From Oleiagrimonas citrea (GTDB taxonomy: Bacteria > Pseudomonadota > Gammaproteobacteria > Xanthomonadales > Rhodanobacteraceae), in the NCBI RefSeq assembly GCF_012395255.1, contig NZ_JAAZQD010000003.1:186001-250000 (forward strand): DNA of 64,000 bases, read 5' to 3'. The first letter of the stretch is position 1; each line of letters starts with the position of its first letter. The notes beneath the pieces are model-generated. The model did not search any database. It was given only the letters and a program-made list of their open reading frames with translations, and was not told the DNA's origin. Positions 16,918-25,200 of this stretch are shown here, piece by piece. Made by a program: the position numbers and the translations under genes.

Positions 16918-17880
16918 TCAGCCGAAGGTGAAGGTGAAGGCGCGGAAGCCCGACTTCGGCACGTCGATGGTGACCACGTGGTCGCGGTAGTCGTTGCTGT
17001 CGAACAGCGTGTAGAGCCGGCTCTCGTGCACGGTCACATCGGGCTGCTTCTTGCCGTCGACCGTGATCGACAGCGTCACCGGCTTGGCGCTGGATGCCAC
17101 CATGTGCAGCTTGCCGGACTGGAAGTGCAGCCGAATCTGCCCCTTGTCGCCAGTCAACTGGGCGTATTCGCCGCTCATGCGCCAGCGGCCGTCGAGCGCG
17201 TACTTGTTCAGCGGCAGTCGCGCGGGCGCCTTGTAGTCGTGACTGAACATCAGCGGCGGGATCGGGTTGGCCATGTTGTGCACCCGGTTGCTGCCCAGGT
17301 ACATCTCCGGAGAGCCGATTTTCGACAGGTCGGCTGCGGACATGTCCTCGTGCGTCATCGGCTTCATGCCGAGCTGCTCGCGGATGGCGTTCTCGGTCTC
17401 CATGTAGTGGCCTTCGCCGAAGTGGTGCATGACCACTTTTCCGTTCTTGTCGATCAGGTATTCCGCCGGCCAGTAACGGTTGTTCCAGGCGCTCCAGGTC
17501 GCCATGTCGTTGTCCTGCGCCACCGGCCAGCCGATGCCGTACTTCTTCACCGCGGCCTCGACGTTGGCGGTCTTCTTCTCGAAGTCGAACTCCGGCGAGT
17601 GCACGCCGACGATGACCAGCCCCTTGTCCTTGTACTTGGCCCACCACGACTTCAGATGCGGCAGGGTGCGCAGGCAGTTGATGCAGGAGTAGGTCCAGAA
17701 GTCGACCAGCACGACCTTGCCGCGCAACTGCTGCATGGTCAGCGGCTTGCTGTTGATCCAGTGATCGATGCCGGTGAAGTCGGGAGCCTGCGCGGGCACC
17801 TGGGCGCGCGCGGCGGGCAGCAGCCCGGTCAGGGCGATGCAGGCGCCGAACAGGACTGCGAGCGGAGTGCGGAAGCGCAT
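16918..17880 (-). CDS. Exported thioredoxin-like protein with DipZ-type C-terminal domain
   Basis: Predicted periplasmic thiol-disulfide protein, 320 residues. Start at 17880 opens a signal peptide (RFRTPLAVLFGACIALTGLLPAARA) and has GAGG upstream; the frame is open to 17946. Residues ~35-165 are a thioredoxin/AhpC-TSA-like domain with the redox pair C66-I-N-C69 in FWTYSCINCLRTLPHL, the motif of the DipZ/TlpA group. Residues ~215-320 form a beta-sandwich (RLHFQSGKLHMVASS, VVTIDVPKSGFRAFTFTFG) as in the C-terminus of mycobacterial DipZ, but no CcdA membrane part is present. Same strand as the cyclophilin gene upstream. Confidence 0.87.
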   Translation of the reverse strand: MRFRTPLAVLFGACIALTGLLPAARAQVPAQAPDFTGIDHWINSKPLTMQQLRGKVVLVDFWTYSCINCLRTLPHLKSWWAKYKDKGLVIVGVHSPEFDFEKKTANVEAAVKKYGIGWPVAQDNDMATWSAWNNRYWPAEYLIDKNGKVVMHHFGEGHYMETENAIREQLGMKPMTHEDMSAADLSKIGSPEMYLGSNRVHNMANPIPPLMFSHDYKAPARLPLNKYALDGRWRMSGEYAQLTGDKGQIRLHFQSGKLHMVASSAKPVTLSITVDGKKQPDVTVHESRLYTLFDSNDYRDHVVTIDVPKSGFRAFTFTFG

Positions 17881-17946
17881 GGGCGTACCTCGATGATGTG
17901 AGCCGTCACGCAAGCAGACCGGCGCAGGGCCGATCCGCTTACACAC

Positions 17947-18873
17947 TCAGTGCGCGAACTTCGGGTCGACGCGCACCGGCACGTCCAGCGAGCACAGCGA
18001 GGCATGGCCCGGCGGGTCGCGGTAGAAGGCGTCGTGACGATGCCGCTTGGCGTCGACGATGCGGGCGAAGGTCGCGCTGTCGGTGCGCAGCACCTGCAGG
18101 TGTTCGCGCTGCGCGGCGGGGACATCGGCGGCCAGGCGCACGCGCAGGATCGGCGTGCGCTGCGACGGCTTGGCGTAGACGCCGATGTTCGCATCATCAC
18201 CGCGCGGCAGGCTGGACAGCAGCGGCATGCCCTGGACCACGCGGCCGGCCACGGCCAGGTTGTGGTCGATGCGCCGCGCCTGACCGATCACCGCGTACAA
18301 CGTATTGCCGTTGCCGCTGGTCGGATCGACGTCGCGCGCCACGCCGACGGTGCCGTAGCAGTGCGCGATCCAGGTGCGGTGCGTCTTCGGATCGCGCGCG
18401 GTCGGGAAACCGTGCGAGAAACCGACCTGCGGCGCGTACACGTCGCCGTCGGGCAGGGCGGTGAAAGACATGGACGTGTCATAGCTGCGGTCGTACTCGG
18501 GCGGCAGGTGCGTCTTGGCCGTGCCCATCGACTTGGCCTTCTTCGGGTTGTCGCTGTCCGGGTCGCCCCATTGTGCGACGAAGTTGTCCTGCACGCGGTA
18601 GATGCTGGTGTGGTCGAAGTAGTGCTCGCGGACCAGGGTCTTGATGTTGGCGACATGCTTGGGCGACCACCATGGTGCGAGCTCGATCACCACACGACCA
18701 TCGGGAAGGTCCATGTACAGCGTGTTGTCCGGATTCAGCGCGCGCCATTCGGAGGACTTGGACGCCTTGAGGATCTGCTGGATCGACGGCGTGTCCTTGC
18801 CGGCGGCCTGGGCGCTCGTCATGGCGGAGATCAGGCCGAGCAGGGCGAGAGCGAGTGAAATGCGAGGGCGCAT
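17947..18873 (-). CDS. Exported cyclophilin-type peptidyl-prolyl cis-trans isomerase
   Basis: Predicted periplasmic prolyl isomerase, 308 residues. Start at 18873 is preferred because it opens a signal peptide (RPRISLALALLGLISAMTSAQA). The cyclophilin core runs from ~residue 50: GRVVIELAPWWSPKHVANI, then FDHTSIYRVQDNFVAQWGDPDSDN, the diverged form of the FHRVIPNFMIQGGD motif; GTVGVARDVDPTSGNGNTLYAVIGQ matches the later part of the fold. Long insertions and the replaced motif residues suggest reduced or altered activity. 66 nt upstream of the thioredoxin-like gene, so probably co-transcribed, which would fit envelope protein folding. Confidence 0.85.
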   Translation of the reverse strand: MRPRISLALALLGLISAMTSAQAAGKDTPSIQQILKASKSSEWRALNPDNTLYMDLPDGRVVIELAPWWSPKHVANIKTLVREHYFDHTSIYRVQDNFVAQWGDPDSDNPKKAKSMGTAKTHLPPEYDRSYDTSMSFTALPDGDVYAPQVGFSHGFPTARDPKTHRTWIAHCYGTVGVARDVDPTSGNGNTLYAVIGQARRIDHNLAVAGRVVQGMPLLSSLPRGDDANIGVYAKPSQRTPILRVRLAADVPAAQREHLQVLRTDSATFARIVDAKRHRHDAFYRDPPGHASLCSLDVPVRVDPKFAH

Positions 18874-19027
18874 GGCAGGGTTCCGAACGGGAAGATGAAG
18901 CGAAGGTAGCAAATCCGCGGACGATTCGCGTCGAGCAGGCAGTCATGGCACATTCGTGTGCGGAGTGTTTGCAGGAATCCTTTCGGCGCGCGCATTCGTC
19001 CGCCACGATCATTCGTCACAAGGAAGC

Positions 19028-20176
19028 GTGAAATTGAGGACATGGACCCGTCGTGAATTCATGATGCTCTCGTGCACCGCGACGGCGGCTGCCTTGGCTC
19101 CGCGCCGGGGACTCGCGAGCGCGAGCGTTTCGTTGAAGCCGCCACCGTTATCCAACCGCGCGCAGCGTCTGTACGACCATGCCTTCGTGCTCGACGCGAA
19201 CAACTTCGCTTCGATCGGCGAGCTGCTGGACGAATCCGGTCTCGCGCACAAGCTGCATGCGATGCGTGCCTCGGGCATGACGGCGGTGAAGTCGACACTC
19301 GGTGGCGCGCAAGATGATTTCGATGCGACCGTGGCCGACATCGCCGCGGCGCAGGCGCTGTTCGACCGCTACCCGGACCGGTTCATCAAGGTGACCGGTC
19401 CGGCGGATCTCGATCAGGCCAAGGCGAAACGCCGCATTGCGGTGATCCAGTCCTTCGAAGCGGTCACGATGCTCGACGGAAAGATCGAACGCATCGAACT
19501 GTTCCGCGAGCTGGACGTGCTGGTCATGCAGTTGAGTTACAACCGGCGATCCCCGTTCGGCTGCGGTTGCCTGGATGGCGACGAGGACGGTGTCACACCG
19601 CTCGGCCGCAAGGCGATCGCGAAGATGAACGAGATCGGCGTGGCGCTGGATCTCAGCCATGCCAACACGCCGACCACCTCGGACGGCATCCGCCTTTCCT
19701 CGCGCCCGGCGGTCATTACGCACGCCGGTTGCCGCGCGGTGTTCGAACATCCGCGCAACAAGACCGACCGCGACATGCGGGCGCTGGCCGAGAAGGGTGG
19801 CGTCATGGGCATCTACATGCTGCCGTATCTGACCCCGGACACGCGCCAGCCCATGCTGGCCGACTACATGCGGCACATGCTGCACGCCTTGAAAGTCTGC
19901 GGTGAGGATCATGTCGGCATCGGCACCGATTCGCTGTTCTTCCCGCCGGATGCGAAGGAACTGCACGAAGTCGCGAAACTGGAGGCATGGCGAAGAAAGC
20001 AAGGCATTGCCGCGCCGGGCGAGAATCGGCCGCCGTATCTTCCTGACGTGGACACCACGAGAAAGCTGGCCTATGTAGCCGATGCGCTGCTTCGACATGG
20101 GTACGGTGAACGCGTCGTCGACAAGGTGCTCGGACGGAATTTCCGACGTGTGTTCGACGAGATCTGGACCGTGTAA
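19028..20176 (+). CDS. Tat-exported membrane dipeptidase (M19 family)
   Basis: Renal-dipeptidase-type metallohydrolase that cleaves dipeptides, including D-residue-containing ones. The GTG at 19028 (AAGGA spaced before it) is chosen; the frame is open to 18956. Early residues TWTRREFMMLSCTATAAALAP form a twin-arginine signal. Features: FVLDANNF replaces the usual DGHND zinc motif, E in IQSFEAV, GVALDLSHAN with the histidine ligand, VITHAGCRAVFEHPRNKTD, and DHVGIGTDSLF. 382 residues. The changed first motif (DANN rather than H-x-D) suggests an altered metal site. Last gene before the graspetide-like locus; no evident link. Confidence 0.85.
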   Translation: MKLRTWTRREFMMLSCTATAAALAPRRGLASASVSLKPPPLSNRAQRLYDHAFVLDANNFASIGELLDESGLAHKLHAMRASGMTAVKSTLGGAQDDFDATVADIAAAQALFDRYPDRFIKVTGPADLDQAKAKRRIAVIQSFEAVTMLDGKIERIELFRELDVLVMQLSYNRRSPFGCGCLDGDEDGVTPLGRKAIAKMNEIGVALDLSHANTPTTSDGIRLSSRPAVITHAGCRAVFEHPRNKTDRDMRALAEKGGVMGIYMLPYLTPDTRQPMLADYMRHMLHALKVCGEDHVGIGTDSLFFPPDAKELHEVAKLEAWRRKQGIAAPGENRPPYLPDVDTTRKLAYVADALLRHGYGERVVDKVLGRNFRRVFDEIWTV

Positions 20177-20292
20177 ATCAATGCTATGCGCAGACCGATG
20201 ACGGCCGGAATCTCGTAGAAGAGGCATGGGGTGTGCGGGGCGGCTTGGCGGGCACGTGTGGATTCGGTGGGGTATCGAACACGCTTTGAAAG

Positions 20293-20308
20293 TGTGATCC
20301 AAATCATT
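20293..20308 (+). promoter_or_regulatory. Possible CRP/Clp-like site upstream of precursor gene
   Basis: TGTGA, 6 nt, TCATT resembles a degenerate CRP/Clp half-site pair (TGTGA-N6-TCACA) about 110 nt before the precursor start. One half is imperfect, so this is a weak call. Confidence 0.25.
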
Positions 20309-20417
20309 CATCGCGAGGTCGTGACCGGCGTAGTATCGAAGTCGTCTTTCACATCGCAGATGTCACAGGGAACGACTGGAAAGACTTTTCTTGCAGAAGC
20401 CACAGGGAGTAGCTGTC

Positions 20418-20582
20418 ATGCAGAATCATCTTGCGTTGTTGAATGAATCCATCGCGCTTTCTCGCGCGTTTGCCCGCATCCAGGCAAGGGAAATTGCCGC
20501 CACGCAGGACAAGGAAGACCTCTTCCTGACCATCGTGACCGATCCCGAACGCCCGGAACCTGAAATCGGGATCATGGGCTGA
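20418..20582 (+). CDS. Putative graspetide (omega-ester/amide RiPP) precursor peptide
   Basis: 54-residue peptide gene with AGGGAG placed 6-11 nt before the ATG. Residues 1-~28 read as a helical leader (ESIALSRAFARIQAREIAA) and residues 29-54 as a short core rich in ring-forming residues: nucleophiles T29, T38, T41 and K32; acidic acceptors D31, E33, D34, D42, E44, E47, E49. The segment after T38 runs TIVTDPERPEPEIGIMG. The next gene on the same strand is an MvdD-like ATP-grasp ligase 72 nt away. No signal peptide, and no similarity to known bacteriocins that I recognise. The precursor role is inferred from size, composition and neighbour. Confidence 0.72.
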   Translation: MQNHLALLNESIALSRAFARIQAREIAATQDKEDLFLTIVTDPERPEPEIGIMG

Positions 20583-20601
20583 TCCCGCTATCCGCTCGAA
20601 G

Positions 20602-20636
20602 CCGCGCGCTCCGCGGGTCGGGGCGCGCGGTTGTTT
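20602..20636 (+). terminator. Terminator/attenuator hairpin between precursor and ligase genes
   Basis: CCGCGCGC (20602-20609) pairs with GCGCGCGG (20623-20630), 13-nt loop, extendable by two weaker pairs, followed by TTGTTT. It sits in the 72-nt gap between the precursor and ATP-grasp genes. Partial termination here would give more precursor than enzyme transcript, as often seen in RiPP operons. Confidence 0.6.
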
Positions 20637-20654
20637 CGACAAGGACGACCGAAC

Positions 20655-21749
20655 ATGACGCACCGCGCTCTCTTGCTGGCGGACGATGCCGATCCGCACG
20701 CATCCGCCGTGGCGTGGGCGCTTCGCGAGCACGGAGTCGAGCCGATCTGGCTGCCCTCCCTGCTGGCCAATCGAGGCCCGCACTACACCTTCCATATCGA
20801 TGCCGAGGGCATGCAGTTCCGCGATGGCACACTCGGCGGCGCTCCAGTCAGCGCCGTCTGGAACCGTCGTCTGCAGGACCCCGAGCCGCATTGCGCGGAG
20901 CCCGACCGTGTCTTCGCTACCTGGGAGTGGCGATTGTTCCAGCGCAATGTATTCAACATCGCTTCCAGCTACGGCGATGCTCTCTGGATCAATCGGCTTT
21001 CGGCTGCGCAACGCGCGGAATGCAAGCTCGTGCAACTGGCATGCTGCCGCGACATCGGTTTGCCGTTTCCCGAGACCATGGTCACCACAGATGCGGCCGA
21101 AGTGGATGCGCTGCGCCGCCGCTGGGGCAGGGTGATCTTCAAGAGTTTCTCCACGCACCAGTGGGAGGACGCATCGAGTGGCGAGCAGCATGCCGTGGGC
21201 GTGTCACTGATCGATGCCGACACGGACCTGCCCGCGGACGCCCTGGCGGTCTGCCCCGGCATCTACCAGCGCTACATCGAGAAGTCCTGCGACATCCGGG
21301 TGACAGTCGTCGGCGACCGCCTGTTCGCCATCCGCCTCGGTCGCAGTCGTGATCGCGGCTACGTGGACTGGCGCAGTCACAGCAACGATCCCGAGTTATT
21401 CGTCGAGGCGATCACGCTGCCATCCGATATCGAAGCGAAGCTTCGCACTCTGATGCGCTGGCTGAATCTAGTGTTCGGTTGCATCGACCTGGCCGTCGAC
21501 CGCGAAGGCGGGTATCACTTCCTGGAAGTCAATCAGGCTGGCCAGTTCCTCTTCGTCGAAGACATGATCCCGGACCTCCCCGTGCTGCAGGCGGTCACCT
21601 CCATGATCGCCATCGGACGCACGGACTACACCCTAGATGCCGGCCCGCGCGTATCCATGCATGATTTCCGCGATTCGGATGCCTACCAGGCGCTCCGCGA
21701 ACGCACACGGCAGAAAACGGCTTCGACTGCAGCGTTTACTGTGGAGTGA
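20655..21749 (+). CDS. MvdD-like ATP-grasp ligase (putative graspetide macrocyclase)
   Basis: 364-residue cytoplasmic enzyme predicted to use ATP to join side chains of a precursor peptide through ester or amide bonds. Residues ~1-95 match the MvdC/MvdD pre-ATP-grasp domain (THRALLLADDADPHASAVAWA, then GGAPVSAVWNRRL at 61-73, the SVWYRR-type motif). The ATP-grasp domain (~105-325) has the ATP lysine K163 in VIFKSFS, YIEKSCDIRVTVVGDRLFAI (208-227), IDLAVD (277-282) and metal ligands E291 and N293 in FLEVNQAGQF. Start at ATG 20655 with AAGGA upstream. The 3' neighbour is unrelated; no transporter or protease gene accompanies the pair. RimK-type amino-acid ligation is the main alternative. Confidence 0.88.
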   Translation: MTHRALLLADDADPHASAVAWALREHGVEPIWLPSLLANRGPHYTFHIDAEGMQFRDGTLGGAPVSAVWNRRLQDPEPHCAEPDRVFATWEWRLFQRNVFNIASSYGDALWINRLSAAQRAECKLVQLACCRDIGLPFPETMVTTDAAEVDALRRRWGRVIFKSFSTHQWEDASSGEQHAVGVSLIDADTDLPADALAVCPGIYQRYIEKSCDIRVTVVGDRLFAIRLGRSRDRGYVDWRSHSNDPELFVEAITLPSDIEAKLRTLMRWLNLVFGCIDLAVDREGGYHFLEVNQAGQFLFVEDMIPDLPVLQAVTSMIAIGRTDYTLDAGPRVSMHDFRDSDAYQALRERTRQKTASTAAFTVE

Positions 21750-22281
21750 GGTGCAGGCAATGATTGTATTGTGCGCATCGTTTATGTGACGCGATTTTGG
21801 TTGCAAATGACTAGAGGGAGGCGCGCATTCTGACCCTGCTCTAGATCAGCATGTCCCGTTGATTCTGAAATAGGATCCCACGGATTCGCTCTCCCCGGCC
21901 ACGCGCGCTACCGGCTACGCATGGTGCTGGAGTCCGGGTATCTGGTATGGATCAACATCGGGCTTTGCTGGGAGCATTTGTTCGGGTATGAGTGGATTGG
22001 CTGCGCGGGTTCGGTGAGGCTGTGATCAAGATCTCCGAGATGGGCCGTTAACTTGTTGAATTGTTTGCCGCCACAAGATCGCGTGATCTTGGATGGCGTC
22101 CCTCGCAAAATAGTCCATGTGTTTTTGTGCTGGATTGGCTGCTCCAATCTTCAAGATTGTAATGAATGCCTTGACAAATATCCTCATGGTGAGTAAGTGT
22201 GGCGGCATGGGGACGTTGCCCAGAGTTTGTGGCGTTTAAAAAGCCAAAAGTTAGTTGATCCCAAAAAAAGGAATTTTTGGA
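21750..22281. other. Long intergenic region, AT content rising toward the RHS gene
   Basis: 532 bases without a convincing gene. An open stretch at 21921-22025 (+) would encode 34 residues (MVLESGYLVWINIGLCWEHL and 14 more) and could be a gene relic. A 7-bp hairpin CAAGATC-GCGT-GATCTTG sits at 22074-22091. Base composition changes from GC-rich to AT-rich across this stretch, suggesting a boundary of acquired DNA. Confidence 0.5.
22171..22199 (+). promoter_or_regulatory. Possible promoter of the RHS gene
   Basis: A perfect -35 TTGACA at 22171-22176, a 17-nt spacer and a poor -10 TAAGTG at 22194-22199, about 80 nt before the start codon. The -35 is good and the -10 weak. Confidence 0.35.
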
Positions 22282-25200
22282 ATGTCTTGCAAAAATCTAT
22301 TGCTTCGTTTTTTTTGTGCGTTCTGCGCGCGAGGCGCCCAAGCGCTTTTGATTGCGCTTTTTATTTCTGTGTCGCTGTGTGGTCGCGTGCATGCGGATGA
22401 TTATGGCTATCCGACAATAGGAGAGCAGTTTTACACGCAAAGCGGTGCGTACGGTGCTTGCGTTGCATTTTCTGAGTACTGGACAAATTTCTGGTTGAGT
22501 AGTGGCTATCCTAATGCCTTTTATGAGTGTCGTGCGCGCAGCCCATCCCGATATGCCGCATGGGGTATTGGTGGAAATAATTCTACATGGGGATGGGCGC
22601 TTCCTAATTGTTGTGGATACAATCAGATATTTACTTGGACCAGTCAGTTGCAGAATGGGCGGGTTCCGCAGAACGATATTGGAAAACCAAATTGTGCGTG
22701 TGCGGATCCGGTAGATGTTGCCTATGGAAATCGTTTTGAAGAGTATAGGGATGCTTATGTAGCTGGTATAGGTTATTTCAAGAGGTACTACAATTCACTG
22801 GCGCTGCAAACGTTAGGTTGGCATCTGGGTGCAAATTGGACGTACAGCTTTTCTCGCAGTTTGGATGTCACCGGCGCAAGTCCTCCGACATACATTTCTA
22901 CTGGGTCTTATGCGCAAACATCGCAGGCTCTGTTATTTGTTTCTGCGATTCGTGATGATGGTCGGCAGGTTGCTTTCACATCTTCAAATAATTCATTCGG
23001 GCATGTATGGGTGCCGACTGATGCACATATACACGATCGGTTGGCCGAAACTTTTGATGGGAATGGTAAGCGTTCGGGTTGGACGTACTTCGATGCAGAA
23101 AAGCATGCTACAGAGACGTATTCGAGTGGTGGGCGTCTTTTAAGTGTCAAGAAAAAGAATGGACAAGTGGTCGCGCTTGCCTATACGGCCGTAAGTGGTC
23201 TTGTGGGTGGCGCGAGTGATGATGTTGTCGCAACAATCACGTCATCGTCTGGGCGTGTAATACAGCTTCATTACGATAGTTCGGGGTATTTGAGTTCGGT
23301 AACACTTCCTGATGGAAATTCGGTGACATATGATCAGGATTCAAATCATAATCTAGTCAATGTTTCCTACCCGGATGGTCATTCTGTTGGTTATATATAT
23401 GACGAGCTTGCAAATACTAGCAATGCAGATTATCCCAATCTCATGACAGGGGTGTTGGATGAGGGTGGTGTTCGATACGCTACTTATCAATATTCCAATG
23501 TGAATATGTCGCCAATGTTGACGGAAAATGCTGGTGGTGCAAATTCTTATCAATCAAGCTTTAGTCTTTCTTCGAACACTAATACATTTACAACTCCGCT
23601 TGGTTTGCAAAAATCGTTCACGTGGGCTGTCATTAACGGAAAAACATATCCGACTACAATCTCAGATGCTTGCAGCGGCTGTGCAACCCGAACAACTTCT
23701 TTGGCATACGACATTGATGGAGACGTAGTTCAACGTACCGGTCCGGACGGTACCGTAACGAAGTGGGCCTACGACGGAAGCGGTAAAGGTCTCGTGGTTC
23801 AACAAGTAGAAGCATCTGGTGCGCCGAGTGAACGTACAACGAATACGGCATGGGATGAAACGCTACGTTTGCCGCTGCGCCGCACGGTTACAAACGCTAG
23901 CGGTACAGCAATCTCGGACACCGCCTGGGTCTACAACCCCCGCGGGCAGACACTCGCCAAGTGCGAGATCGACGATAGTCAGGCCAGCAGCTACACCTGC
24001 GCAGCGACCGGGACGCCCCCAGTCGGTGTGCGGCGCTGGACCTACACCTACTGCGATGCCGTCGACACCACGCAATGCCCGCTGGTCGGCCTGGTTCTCA
24101 CAGCCACGGGTCCACGCACGGATCTGACTCAGACCACCACCTACAGCTACTACATGGACAGCGCCACGACCGGCTGCGACACGCCAGGCGGAGCCTGTCA
24201 TCAGCCGGGCGATCTGCACACCGTCACCGACGCGCTTGGCCACGTCACGACCATCGACTCCTACGACGCCGACGGTCGCATTACCCGCACGACCGATTCC
24301 AATGGCGTGCACACAGACATGACCTACATGCCGCGCGGCTGGCTGGCCTCGCGCAGCGTGGGCGGTGCGACCACCAGCTTCACGTACACGCCCTACGGCG
24401 CCGTGGCCTCGGTCACCGATCCGGACGGTGTCACCACGAGCTACACCTACGACGACGCCCATCGCCTGACCGACATCACCGACGCGCAGGGCAATTCCAT
24501 CCACTACACCCTGGACGCGGCGGGCAACAAGACCAAGGAGCAGGTGTTCGACAGCAGCGGTACGGTCCTGCGCACGACCTCGCGCACGTTCAACACGCTA
24601 GGTGAACTCACCGCCGTCGTCGACGGTTTGAACAACACGGTCTTCAACGCCGGATTCACGGACAGCTACGACGCAAACGGCAACCTGGTACACAGCGCCA
24701 ACGCGCTCGGCACCGAAAAGGAAATGGGCTACGACGCGCTGAATCGTCTGGTCAGCGTGATCCGTGACTACAACGGCACCAACACGGACACCGCCAACAC
24801 GCAGAGCACCATGGCCTACGACGCCATGGATCGTGTCACCGGCGTCACCGATCCGGACAATCTGTCCACGATCTACACCTACGACGGCCTTGGCAACCGC
24901 ACCAGCCTGCAGAGCCCGGACACCGGCACCAGCACCGACACCTTTGATGCCGCCGGCAATCGCCTCACGCACACGGATGCGAAGGGGCAGGTCGACACGT
25001 CCACCTACGACGCACTGAACCGTCTCGCCACCCAGCAGTACGCCGACAGCACGCTGGACGTGACCTACCACTACGACGAGGCCGACAGCGTGACCGGCTG
25101 CAGCGGTTCGTACCCGGTCGGCCGCCTCACGCGTATCGTCCAGGGCGACACCACCACGACCTACTGCTACGACGCGCACGGCAACGTCACGAAGAAAACG

